A DNA stretch of 7,214 nt from an uncultured Acidobacteriota bacterium (GCA_902826505.1 CADEFG010000250.1:1-7214), one strand, 5' to 3'; positions 1 to 5,948 are shown, counted from the first letter of the stretch. Program-made: numbers and translations. The notes: generated by a model not told the origin, from the letters alone.

Positions 1-504
1 CGCGAAGATCTGTATTATCGACTGAACGTTTTGAGCATCGAAATTCCGCCGCTTCGCGAACGCCGTTCGGATGTCGCCCTGCTGATGGATTATTTCATCA
101 AAAAACACACGCGCAACTCGAACCGCAAGATTTCTTTGAGCAATGATGCCAAAAAAATGTTTGAAGATTACAGTTATCCGGGCAACGTCCGGCAATTAGA
201 ATCGGCGATCGAACGCGCGATTTTGTTATGCGAAAACGACACGATCACGCTCGACGATCTGCCGCCCGAAATGACGCACGGAACCCGCGCCGCGTCTGCC
301 TCGGGCGATCTCTTCAAACTTCCGCCCGAAGGGGTTAATTTCGAAGACGTCGAACGCAGCTTGATCATGCAGGCGATGGAGCGCACCGACAACAACATCA
401 CAAAATCGGCGCGGCTGTTGGGTTTGACCTTTCGGACTTTGCAATACCGTCTGGAAAAATTCGGCTTCAAAAAGGACGGCGCGGAAGAAGAAGACGAGTC
501 TTAA
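1..504 (+). CDS. Sigma-54-dependent transcriptional activator (NtrC family), C-terminal part, 5' truncated
   Basis: The frame is open from base 1, so the gene begins upstream; 167 residues are visible. It starts inside the AAA+ sigma-54 interaction domain with R-E-D-L-Y-Y-R-L-N-V, followed by P-P-L-R-E-R (visible residues 16-21) and the sensor II motif Y-P-G-N-V-R-Q-L-E (59-67), whose Arg normally contacts nucleotide. After a linker, residues about 112-156 form a Fis-type DNA-binding domain, with the helix-turn-helix around N-I-T-K-S-A-R-L-L-G-L-T-F-R-T-L-Q-Y-R-L. Such proteins use ATP hydrolysis to open sigma-54 promoter complexes. The ATP-binding Walker motifs and any N-terminal receiver or sensory domain lie outside the window, so the signal it answers to is unknown. 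The tail is acidic (E-E-E-D-E-S). The stop is TAA, and the next gene starts 25 nt downstream. The family call is secure; the specific regulator cannot be named. Confidence 0.95.
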   Translation, partial: REDLYYRLNVLSIEIPPLRERRSDVALLMDYFIKKHTRNSNRKISLSNDAKKMFEDYSYPGNVRQLESAIERAILLCENDTITLDDLPPEMTHGTRAASASGDLFKLPPEGVNFEDVERSLIMQAMERTDNNITKSARLLGLTFRTLQYRLEKFGFKKDGAEEEDES

Positions 505-529
505 AACTAATTTTCAATCGGGAAATAAT

Positions 530-772
530 ATGGAAATGATGCCAAAAGTTTTGATTATTATGGGAATAATCTCAATTGCATTTTGTTTTGTAATTCCCGG
601 CAGCTATGATGCCTGTCACAGTGATTTAATCATTGCGGGCTATAATGATTCGCAAAGTTGTTTCCCGGATTTTGTTTATCAACTTAGGGATGCATCTGGT
701 TTTATCGGGCTTGGTTGTCTTTCAGCTGCCGCCATTGACGCCATTGTAAAATCAGATCGAAAAGAATCTTAA
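530..772 (+). CDS. Small hypothetical membrane protein (80 aa)
   Basis: I do not recognise this protein. It has a hydrophobic segment at residues about 6-23 (K-V-L-I-I-M-G-I-I-S-I-A-F), which could be a membrane anchor or signal sequence. A middle section carries Cys29 and Cys43, and a second mildly hydrophobic stretch around 57-71 is followed by a charged tail (K-S-D-R-K-E-S). Cys19 and Cys63 fall in the hydrophobic parts. The start is uncertain: ATG occurs at 530, 536 and 539, and only a weak GGGAAA-like ribosome site precedes 530. By hand count, two 60-nt stretches of the gene are about 32% and 42% GC, against about 68% in a stretch of the upstream regulator. This suggests foreign origin or weak constraint. 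A long palindrome begins 11 nt after the stop and probably ends or protects its transcript. Confidence 0.6.
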   Translation: MEMMPKVLIIMGIISIAFCFVIPGSYDACHSDLIIAGYNDSQSCFPDFVYQLRDASGFIGLGCLSAAAIDAIVKSDRKES

Positions 773-783
773 ATCTGCACTTT

Positions 784-851
784 TCTTTGCGCCTTTGCGG
801 CTTTGCGGGAAACTTACTTTTTACTCCCGCAAAGCCGCAAAGGCGCAAAGA
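784..851. repeat. Long palindrome, 27-bp arms, CTTTGCG family
   Basis: Arms 784-810 and 825-851 are perfect inverted repeats around a 14-nt spacer. Within the left arm the heptamer CTTTGCG occurs three times at an exact 8-nt period (785, 793, 801), and the right arm mirrors it. The transcript would form a very stable hairpin in either direction. There is no following T-tract on the + strand, so it is not a textbook Rho-independent terminator, but it lies just after the stop at 772 and could act as a transcript end or stabiliser. A related palindrome lies at 2156-2256. Dispersed extragenic palindromes of this kind are common in several phyla. Confidence 0.9.
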
Positions 852-895
852 TTTGTTTAATCTTCAATTTGCTTTAATATAAAGGCGATAAATTT

Positions 896-2110
896 ATGAA
901 CAGCAAATTCGGAAACAAAACGGCGTGGCTTATATTGTTGATTATTACGGTGGCAACCATTGCGATTGTTTTTACGCCCGTCTGGTTGATTCAGCCATTC
1001 GCGGCGCAAACCGAAAGACAAGTTGAAATTTCGTATCTTTTAAAAAGCTGGTCGCCGATTTTGACGATCGTTTTTTCGCTCGCGGCAATCGGATTAAGCT
1101 TCTTTATCTGGCGAAACGCAACGCGTTGGTATAAAACGATTCCGTTGATTATTCCGCTTCTCGTGATTTTCGTGTTTACGTGGTTTGCGCGGCAGAATCA
1201 TTTCGAATGGATGTTTGCGCCGCTCGAAAGCGCGAAATTTGCGCGCGTTTCGGAAACCGATTTCGTCAAAGACGACGAAATGGTATTAGCCGTCAAGATC
1301 GGCGACGACGCGGTCGCTTTTCCCGTCCGGCAGATGGCTTATCATCACATCGCGCAGGAAACAATCGGCGGAACTCCGATCACGGCGACTTACTGAACGC
1401 TCTGCCACACGGGAATTGTGTGGCAGTCCGTCGTGAACGGGCAGACCTTAAAATTCAGACTTGCCGGAATCAACAACCAGAACTTTATCATGCGCGACGA
1501 GGAAACCGGTTCGTGGTGGCAGCAGATTTCGGGCGAGGCGATTCAGGGAAAACTCAAAGGAAACAAACTCGTAGCCGTTGATTTCGACGAAATTTCTTAC
1601 GGCATCTGGAAGCGCGAAAACCCGAACGGGCGCGTTCTCAAACCTGAAAACGACAAGATTGAGTCGGCGGATTGGGAAGCGCAGGTCGCGAAAATGCCCG
1701 TCCGAATTCCCGGCGAAATGGACAAAACGCTCGAACCGCGAACATTGGTGGTCGGCGTGGAAATAAACGGAAAATCAAAAGCCTACCCGTTTTCCGCGCT
1801 CGAAAAACAATCGCCGATTCTCGATTCGGTCGGCGGCACAGACATTGTTTTATTGCTCGCCGAAGATAAAAGATCGGTGCGCGTTTTTGAACGAACGATT
1901 GACGGAAAAACATTGGAATTCTTTGTCAAACCCGATTCAAAGGAAGTCGTTGACGCGGGCACGGCGAGCGTCTGGGATTTTTCGGGCAAAGCCGTGAGCG
2001 GCGAACTCGCGGGCAAAGAGCTCAAGAAGATCACGGCTTTGAAAGATTACTGGTTCGACTGGAAAACTTATCACGCGGACACGCAACTTTACACGCTCGG
2101 CGCGCGTTAA
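896..2110 (+). CDS. Membrane-anchored DUF3179 protein, probable selenoprotein (in-frame TGA read as Sec167)
   Basis: Read through the TGA at 1394-1396, the gene encodes 404 residues. Three membrane helices (about 10-32, 52-72, 80-97), with basic residues in the 73-80 loop, put the N-terminus inside and the large C-terminal domain outside the membrane. Residues about 126-400 are a DUF3179 domain: a first repeat unit ending I-G-G-T-P-I-T-A-T-Y-U-T-L-C-H-T-G, then S-W-W-Q-Q around 206-210, a second unit at about 283-324 (V-V-G-V-E-I-N-G..K-A-Y-P), and the terminal Y-W-F-D-W-K-T-Y-H. From memory, members have Y-C-x-x-C where this gene has Y-TGA-T-L-C, so Sec would replace the first Cys. Both halves are in the same frame and both halves keep family motifs, which is hard to explain as two separate genes. 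The biochemical role of DUF3179 is not established; a U-x-x-C pair suggests redox chemistry or metal binding. AAAGG at 881-885 is a weak ribosome site for ATG 896. The alternative is a pseudogene made by one nonsense change or a sequencing error. Confidence 0.8.
1394..1396 (+). other. In-frame TGA, candidate selenocysteine codon
   Basis: TGA interrupts the DUF3179 frame at codon 167, directly after T-A-T-Y and before T-L-C-H-T-G. It occupies the first-cysteine position of the CxxC motif, and one base separates TGA from the Cys codons TGT and TGC. No other in-frame TGA was found inside the genes of this window, and TGA serves as a stop at 4628-4630, so general reassignment of TGA to Trp or Gly is unlikely. 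Confidence 0.75.
1397..1431 (+). promoter_or_regulatory. Candidate bacterial SECIS hairpin
   Basis: Immediately 3' of the TGA, CTGCCACAC (1402-1410) pairs perfectly with GTGTGGCAG (1418-1426), closing a 7-nt loop GGGAATT (1411-1417). Beyond a 2x2 internal loop, ACG (1397-1399) pairs with CGT (1429-1431) and extends the stem. Bacterial SECIS elements lie in the coding region just after the UGA and carry a G among the first two apical-loop bases, where SelB binds. Both conditions are met. The apical loop starts 14 nt after the TGA, which is at the short end of known spacings, so binding by SelB is inferred only. Confidence 0.7.
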
Positions 2111-2118
2111 TTTAGCGG

Positions 2119-2144
2119 TTACTTTTCGTTAGAAAGAAAAGTAA
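2119..2144. repeat. Short hairpin after the DUF3179 gene
   Basis: TTACTTTTC (2119-2127) and GAAAAGTAA (2136-2144) form a perfect 9-bp stem with an 8-nt loop, 8 nt after the stop at 2110. The stem is AT-rich and has no T-tract after it, so termination is only a possibility. It sits just ahead of the larger palindrome. Confidence 0.5.
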
Positions 2145-2155
2145 TGCGGATAACA

Positions 2156-2256
2156 CTTAGCGCCTTTGCATCTTGGCGGGAAATTATACCGGTTTTCAGA
2201 CAAGAAATTTCTAATCGCGAACTGTTTTTCTCCCGCCAAGACGCAAAGGCGCTAAG
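2156..2256. repeat. Long palindrome, 26-bp arms, related to that at 784-851
   Basis: Arms 2156-2181 and 2231-2256 are inverted repeats with one mismatch (T in the reverse complement of the left arm against C at 2241), around a 49-nt spacer. The arms share GCGCCTTTGC and a GGCGGG/CCCGCC core with the palindrome at 784-851, so both belong to one dispersed repeat family. The two copies bracket the DUF3179 gene. No open reading frame lies in the spacer, so this is not an insertion sequence by itself. Confidence 0.85.
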
Positions 2257-2320
2257 AAAGCGAGTAAATTTTAACTAACTTTACGGTATTTGATTCGTGA
2301 AGATCAGTTTGTTCGGGGAA

Positions 2321-2325
2321 AGGAG
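2321..2325 (+). promoter_or_regulatory. Ribosome binding site deciding the DUF4126 start
   Basis: AGGAG lies 7 nt before ATG 2333. The frame could also open at GTG 2297, but that codon has no such site, and the protein from 2333 begins directly with the expected hydrophobic segment. The ATG is therefore chosen. Confidence 0.8.
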
Positions 2326-2332
2326 AAAAGCG

Positions 2333-2962
2333 ATGGAATGGTTTTCGACATTGAGTTTGGCGCTCGGTTCGGCGTGGACTTCGGGAATAAATCTTTACGC
2401 GACCGTGACGGTTTTGGGTTTACTGCAAAAGTTTGCCTTGAGTAAACCTTTGCCCGGCGGTCTCGAAGTTCTCGACAATTGGTGGATCATCGGGATCGCG
2501 GGCGGGCTTTATCTGATCGAATTCGTCGCCGACAAGGTTCCGTATGTGGACAGCGTGTGGGATGTCGTTCACACGTTTATCCGCGTTCCGGCGGGCGCGG
2601 CGCTCGCTTACGCGGCGACCAATCAGGACGCTACGACCGTTAATGTGATCGCGACACTTTTCGGCGGCGGGCTCGCGCTTTCGTCGCACGGCACAAAAGC
2701 CGCGATTCGCGCCGGCGCGAATCTTTCGCCCGAACCCGTTTCAAACTGGATTCTTTCGATCGTCGAAGACATCATTGCGTTTGTCGGTGCGCTTTTGGCG
2801 GTTTTCGCGCCCGTTGTCATCGCGATCGTTTTAATAATCTTCGCGCTTTTCTTCACGTGGTTTGCGCCGAAAGTCTTTCGGGCGCTGAAAAGAATTTTCA
2901 AAGCGATTCGCGCCTTTTTTGGCGGGGCAAGTTTTAAAGAAGTCGCGCGCAAGGCAGGTTAA
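2333..2962 (+). CDS. DUF4126 family integral membrane protein
   Basis: The gene encodes 209 residues from ATG 2333. The N-terminal region W-T-S-G-I-N-L-Y-A-T-V (about 15-25) and the motif E-F-V-A-D-K-V-P-Y-V-D-S-V-W-D (about 63-77) are hallmarks of DUF4126. Hydrophobic stretches fall at about 5-31, 50-66, 84-94, 102-117 and 140-177, so it is a multi-pass membrane protein with a basic C-terminal tail (F-R-A-L-K-R-I-F-K-A-I-R). The conserved acidic and aromatic residues around V-A-D-K-V-P suggest a conserved functional site, but no reaction or substrate is established for the family. It follows the 2156-2256 palindrome and is separated by 46 nt from the next gene. That gene has its own strong ribosome site, so the two may share a transcript. 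I am confident of the family and make no claim on function. Confidence 0.88.
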   Translation: MEWFSTLSLALGSAWTSGINLYATVTVLGLLQKFALSKPLPGGLEVLDNWWIIGIAGGLYLIEFVADKVPYVDSVWDVVHTFIRVPAGAALAYAATNQDATTVNVIATLFGGGLALSSHGTKAAIRAGANLSPEPVSNWILSIVEDIIAFVGALLAVFAPVVIAIVLIIFALFFTWFAPKVFRALKRIFKAIRAFFGGASFKEVARKAG

Positions 2963-2997
2963 CCGGAATCGTTCTTTAGTCATCGAGTTTTTGACAA

Positions 2998-3002
2998 AGG
3001 AG
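2998..3002 (+). promoter_or_regulatory. Ribosome binding site deciding the DUF4349 start
   Basis: AGGAG (within AAAGGAG, 2996-3002) lies 6 nt before ATG 3009. The frame is open further upstream to 2919, but that would overlap the previous gene and place a charged segment before the lipoprotein signal. ATG 3009 is therefore preferred. Confidence 0.85.
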
Positions 3003-3008
3003 AAAATT

Positions 3009-3965
3009 ATGAAAAAAGCGAAAATTTTATTGGTGTTGTCGGCGGCGGTTTTGAGCGCTTGTATGATGCCCAGTGAATCTGGGGATAGCACGGCAAATTC
3101 ATCAACTTATCAATCCGCGCCGAAACCGGCAGATAGAATTGCCGATACAAAAAACGGCGGCGGCGGTGGCGGCGGCGTCAACAATCAGCTCGTCTCACAG
3201 CAAGTAACGCTCGATCAGGTCGAAACGAGCCAAAATCCGCCGACCGTCACCGAACGAAAGATCGTCCGCAACGCCGATCTGCAATTAGAAGCCGAATCGC
3301 CCGAAGCGTCACAGCAAAAAATCACCGCGATCGCCGAAAGCAAAGGCGGTTTTGTCGTCGAATCCCAGCAAAGCAGCAGCGATCTGCGCGCGACGACCCG
3401 CGACGTGGTGACGATGACAGTGCGCGTTCCGTCGGCGAAATTCAGCGAAGCTTTGGACGAAATCCGCAAAACGGCGAGCCGCGTCGTCGTCGAAACCGTC
3501 AAATCGGACGACGTGACCGAAGCCTTTATCGACACGGAAGCCCAGCTCAAAGCGAAAAAAGCGCTCGAAGCGCAGTTTCTGGAAATAATGAAACGCGCCA
3601 ACACGGTCGAAGACGCGCTCGACGTTCAGCGCCAACTGGCGGAAGTGCGCGGCGAGATCGAAAAGCTCGAAGGCAAAAAGCGTTTTCTCGAAAATCAGGC
3701 GAGTCTTTCGACGATCAAGCTGCGTCTGCAAACGCCGGCGGCGTTTACGGCAAATTCCGACGGTTTTTTCTACCGGCTCAAACAGGCGTTCGGAAGCGGT
3801 TTTGACGCGGCTTTAACTTTTATCCTCGGCTTGGTTTCATTCGTGATCGCAATTCTGCCGTTTTTGATCCTGATCGTTTTGCCGGTATATCTGATCGTCC
3901 GATATATCTTAAAAAGACGCAGCAAGGAAAAAACAGCGGTCGAAATTGCGAAAGAAGAGCTTTAG
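3009..3965 (+). CDS. DUF4349 domain-containing lipoprotein
   Basis: The gene encodes 318 residues. M-K-K-A-K-I-L-L-V-L...V-L-S-A-C is a lipoprotein signal with the lipidated Cys at residue 18. It is followed by a Ser/Thr-rich linker containing seven consecutive glycines (50-56). The DUF4349 domain covers about 82-243, starting R-K-I-V-R-N-A-D-L-Q-L-E and ending S-T-I-K-L-R-L-Q-T-P. Its second part (about 170-232, rich in A-Q-L-K-A-K-K-A-L-E and Q-R-Q-L-A-E-V-R-G-E-I-E-K-L-E) is a predicted coiled coil. A long hydrophobic segment at about 268-300 and a basic tail (I-L-K-R-R-S-K-E-K) form a C-terminal membrane anchor. The soluble domain should therefore lie outside the cytoplasmic membrane, held at both ends if the lipid stays on that membrane. 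The family has no settled function. A terminator follows about 70 nt after the stop. Confidence 0.9.
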   Translation: MKKAKILLVLSAAVLSACMMPSESGDSTANSSTYQSAPKPADRIADTKNGGGGGGGVNNQLVSQQVTLDQVETSQNPPTVTERKIVRNADLQLEAESPEASQQKITAIAESKGGFVVESQQSSSDLRATTRDVVTMTVRVPSAKFSEALDEIRKTASRVVVETVKSDDVTEAFIDTEAQLKAKKALEAQFLEIMKRANTVEDALDVQRQLAEVRGEIEKLEGKKRFLENQASLSTIKLRLQTPAAFTANSDGFFYRLKQAFGSGFDAALTFILGLVSFVIAILPFLILIVLPVYLIVRYILKRRSKEKTAVEIAKEEL

Positions 3966-3981
3966 AAAAAATAAAAACCTG

Positions 3982-4049
3982 TTGGATTTTCTTGAAATTC
4001 GGCGGCGGTTTCCGTTTGGATTTTCTTGAAATTCGGCGGCGGTTTCCGT
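3982..4049. repeat. 34-bp tandem direct duplication
   Basis: Two identical 34-nt copies lie head to tail at 3982-4015 and 4016-4049, and the first bases of a third copy (TTG) follow. Each copy contains GCGGCGGTTT, which is the 5' arm of the terminator. The duplication therefore provides two alternative 5' arms (4002-4011 and 4036-4045) for one 3' arm. Confidence 0.95.
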
Positions 4050-4073
4050 TTGAAATCGCCGCTTGTTTTTTTT
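4036..4073 (+). terminator. Rho-independent terminator of the DUF4349 gene
   Basis: GCGGCGGTTT (4036-4045) pairs with AAATCGCCGC (4053-4062) over 10 bp, with one G-U pair and a 7-nt loop. CTTG... then leads into eight T residues (4066-4073). It lies 70 nt after the stop at 3965 in the right orientation to end the upstream transcript. Confidence 0.85.
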
Positions 4074-4276
4074 GTCGAGCGGAAACAGGGACGACGCGTT
4101 TTTACGGCGGTATTTGGCGTCGCGGACTCGTTTTTTTTGAGTGTTCGTTTTTAAATTAAAGGCAAGATAGATCAAATTGCGAAACGGAAAGCGAAAAGCG
4201 GAGATTTTAGGTTTTAATTCATCAATCAGGATATTCCGATTTACTTCGGTCTGCCGAATAATTAAAATTTGAAGTT

Positions 4277-4630
4277 ATGGAAGTAACTTTCAAGGTATTG
4301 GCGGTGATTCTGGCGGGAATCGCCGCTTATTTTTTGTGGCAGGGCAATGCCGATCGCGCTTTTATGACGGCGGTTTTCGGTGCGGTTTCGTTTTTCCTGA
4401 GCGTTCGTTTTCAGGTTAAGGAAAGATTGAAGCTACGCGAAGCCGAGCGCGAAGAAAGTGAGCAATGGAATGAGGAAGAAGATGAATCTGAAGAAGATAT
4501 TTTAGATTCGGAATCGCCGCAATTAAACGAGATTCCCGCCAAAGAACAAATTAGCAGCGAACAACTTCCGACTGGCAAAGAACAAATCGGCGGCGAGCCG
4601 CTAACGATTAAAAAAGAACAAAAAAGATGA
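4277..4630 (+). CDS. Small membrane protein with acidic, repetitive tail (117 aa)
   Basis: I do not recognise the family. Two hydrophobic segments at about 5-22 (V-L-A-V-I-L-A-G-I-A-A-Y-F-L-W) and 28-44 (A-F-M-T-A-V-F-G-A-V-S-F-F-L) form a likely helical hairpin. A basic-acidic stretch (Q-V-K-E-R-L-K-L-R-E-A-E-R) and a strongly acidic run (E-E-E-D-E-S-E-E-D) follow. The last 30 residues repeat K-E-Q-I with a 12-residue period, seen in the DNA as AAAGAACA at 4541, 4577 and 4613. The C-terminal part should be cytoplasmic and disordered if the hairpin is inserted as drawn. Its TGA stop overlaps the ATG of the glycosyltransferase gene (ATGA, 4627-4630), implying translational coupling and perhaps a role beside that enzyme at the membrane. 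The ribosome site before ATG 4277 is weak (GAAG). Confidence 0.75.
   Translation: MEVTFKVLAVILAGIAAYFLWQGNADRAFMTAVFGAVSFFLSVRFQVKERLKLREAEREESEQWNEEEDESEEDILDSESPQLNEIPAKEQISSEQLPTGKEQIGGEPLTIKKEQKR
4541..4620 (+). repeat. 36-bp-period coding repeat in the 117-aa protein
   Basis: AAAGAACA recurs at 4541, 4577 and 4613, exactly 36 nt apart. The units diverge between these anchors and encode K-E-Q-I-S-S-E-Q-L-P-T-G and K-E-Q-I-G-G-E-P-L-T-I-K before a final K-E-Q. This looks like an aged in-frame tandem duplication. Confidence 0.75.
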
Positions 4631-5913
4631 AAATAGTCTTTGCCGTTTTCGGCTCGCTCGGCGATCTACATCCGATGAACGCGCTCGGCATCGAACTAAA
4701 AAAACGCGGGCACGATATCGTTTTCGCGACGATGGAATTTTACCGCGAAAAGATCGAAACGCTCGGTTTTGAATTCCGCCCGATGCGCCCGCATCTCGAT
4801 CCCGACGATAAGGAACTCGCCCGCCAATTGATGGACGCGCGAAAAGGTTCGGAACTTCTGCTGAGAGAGCTTATTCTGCCGAACCTGCGCCCGATGTATG
4901 AAGATTTAACGGAAGCCGTTCGCGACGGCGATCTTTTGATCTCGACCGAGGTTGTTTTTGCCGCCGCTTCGGTCGCCGAAAAAACCGGCATCAAATGGCT
5001 CACGACGACGCTCGCGCCCGGCACTTTTCTTTCCGCCTACGATCCGTTCGTGCCGCCGACCGCTTTGTGGCTGAAGAATTTTCGCTTTCTCGGCAAAACG
5101 TTTCACGGCGCGATGTTTTCGCTGGTGCGGCGGATCATCGATTCGTGGTTTGCGCCGTATCGCGAATTCCGCCGCGAAATCGGTTTGGCTGACGGGAAAA
5201 ATCCGCTTTTTGAAGGGAAATCCGATCTGCTGAATCTCGCGATGTTTTCAAAAGTACTCGGAAAACCGCAGCCCGATTGGGCAAAATCGACTCTTCAGAC
5301 GGGTTTTTGTTTTTACGACGGCAAGGACGACTACGGCGAAATTGGCGAAGATTTGCGTGAATTTCTCGACGCGGGCGAACCGCCGATCATTTTCACATTG
5401 GGGAGCGCGGCGGTCATGGATGCGCGGGACTTTTTCGAGGAAAGCGCGAAGGCTGCCAAACTTTTGGGCAAACGCGCCGTTTTGCTTTACGGGATTTTTA
5501 ACGAGCCGCCGAAAATTGTGGAGCGCGAAGAGTTGAAAGCCCGGAGTGAAAGGCAGATAATTGCCGTTCCTTACGCGCCGTATTCGCAGGTTTTTCCACG
5601 CGGCGCGGCGGTCGTCCATCAAGGCGGAGTCGGGACGACCGCGCAGGTTTTGCGCGCCGGCGTGCCGCATCTTTTTATGCCGTATTCGCACGATCAGCCC
5701 GACAATGCGGCGCGCTGCGAACGTTTGGGCGTCGCCAAGATCATTTCGCGCGATAAATACACGGCAGCCACGGCGGCGAAAAAATTGCGCGAACTGCTGG
5801 CGGACAAAAGCTATAAGATAAAAGCAACGGAAGCCGCGAAGATCGTCAACGCGGAACACGGCACAAAGGTCGCGTGTGATGCGATCGAAGAAATTTTGAA
5901 GAAATCGCTCTAA
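4627..5913 (+). CDS. Glycosyltransferase, GT1 (UGT/MGT, RhlB-like) type
   Basis: The gene encodes 428 residues in the usual two-domain GT-B size. The N-terminal acceptor-binding half opens with V-F-G-S-L-G-D-L-H-P (about 7-16), and the next strand (I-V-F-A-T) fits the fold. The C-terminal donor-binding half begins near F-T-L-G-S (256-260). It carries the signature V-P-Y-A-P-Y-S..H-Q-G-G-V-G-T-T-A-Q (331-340) followed by A-G-V-P-H...D-Q-P-D-N-A-A-R (356-363), the part that binds the nucleotide sugar. Members attach sugars to lipids, sterols, macrolides or hydroxy-fatty acids. H-Q-G-G-V-G-T-T with D-Q-P-D-N resembles rhamnosyltransferase RhlB and related lipid enzymes, but neither sugar nor acceptor can be read from sequence. 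The start ATG overlaps the stop of the small membrane protein gene by 4 nt, so translation is probably coupled. There is no signal peptide; the enzyme is expected in the cytoplasm or at the inner membrane face. Confidence 0.92.
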   Translation: MKIVFAVFGSLGDLHPMNALGIELKKRGHDIVFATMEFYREKIETLGFEFRPMRPHLDPDDKELARQLMDARKGSELLLRELILPNLRPMYEDLTEAVRDGDLLISTEVVFAAASVAEKTGIKWLTTTLAPGTFLSAYDPFVPPTALWLKNFRFLGKTFHGAMFSLVRRIIDSWFAPYREFRREIGLADGKNPLFEGKSDLLNLAMFSKVLGKPQPDWAKSTLQTGFCFYDGKDDYGEIGEDLREFLDAGEPPIIFTLGSAAVMDARDFFEESAKAAKLLGKRAVLLYGIFNEPPKIVEREELKARSERQIIAVPYAPYSQVFPRGAAVVHQGGVGTTAQVLRAGVPHLFMPYSHDQPDNAARCERLGVAKIISRDKYTAATAAKKLRELLADKSYKIKATEAAKIVNAEHGTKVACDAIEEILKKSL

Positions 5914-5948
5914 ACGGCTAAACTAACAAATTGAGCTGAGTTCGTATG

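Larger units (their letters stand above)
3966..4276. other. 311-nt intergenic region
   Basis: This gap holds a 34-bp tandem duplication (3982-4049), a Rho-independent terminator (4036-4073) and a second T-run (4131-4138) behind a weak 6-bp stem (4092-4097 with 4117-4122). Close to the next gene is a small hairpin, TTCGG (4245-4249) with CCGAA (4254-4258). I see no convincing gene. The opposite-strand reading frame here is lysine/arginine-rich and looks like noise. The promoter of the 4277 gene must lie between about 4140 and 4270, but no clear -35/-10 pair stands out. Confidence 0.7.

Noticed and set aside
853..880. Promoter TTGTTT (853-858), 16-bp spacer, TAATAT (875-880) before the DUF3179 gene
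   Set aside because: Transcription would begin around 887, downstream of the only ribosome site (881-885) and just 9 nt before the ATG, so the fit is doubtful.
1180..1581. Open frame spanning the TGA in another frame
   Set aside because: Arginine-rich translation with no motifs; the DUF3179 motifs are in the other frame on both sides, so a frameshift into this frame is not supported.
1418..2110. A separate gene starting at GTG 1418
   Set aside because: There is no ribosome site before it, it would start in the middle of a DUF3179 domain inside the hairpin's 3' arm, and it is in the same frame as 896-1393. Readthrough of the TGA explains the region better.
784..2256. CRISPR array or insertion sequence made of the two palindromes
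   Set aside because: Only two related palindromes occur, more than 1.3 kb apart and not regularly spaced, and no transposase or cas gene lies between them.
4092..4138. Second Rho-independent terminator
   Set aside because: The stem is only 6 bp with a 19-nt loop, and the T-run starts 8 nt after the stem, so it is much weaker than the one at 4036-4073.
5248..5859. 203-codon open frame on the - strand within the glycosyltransferase
   Set aside because: It lies wholly inside a gene with clear family motifs and its Arg/Phe-rich translation has no recognisable domain; it is a by-product of codon bias.
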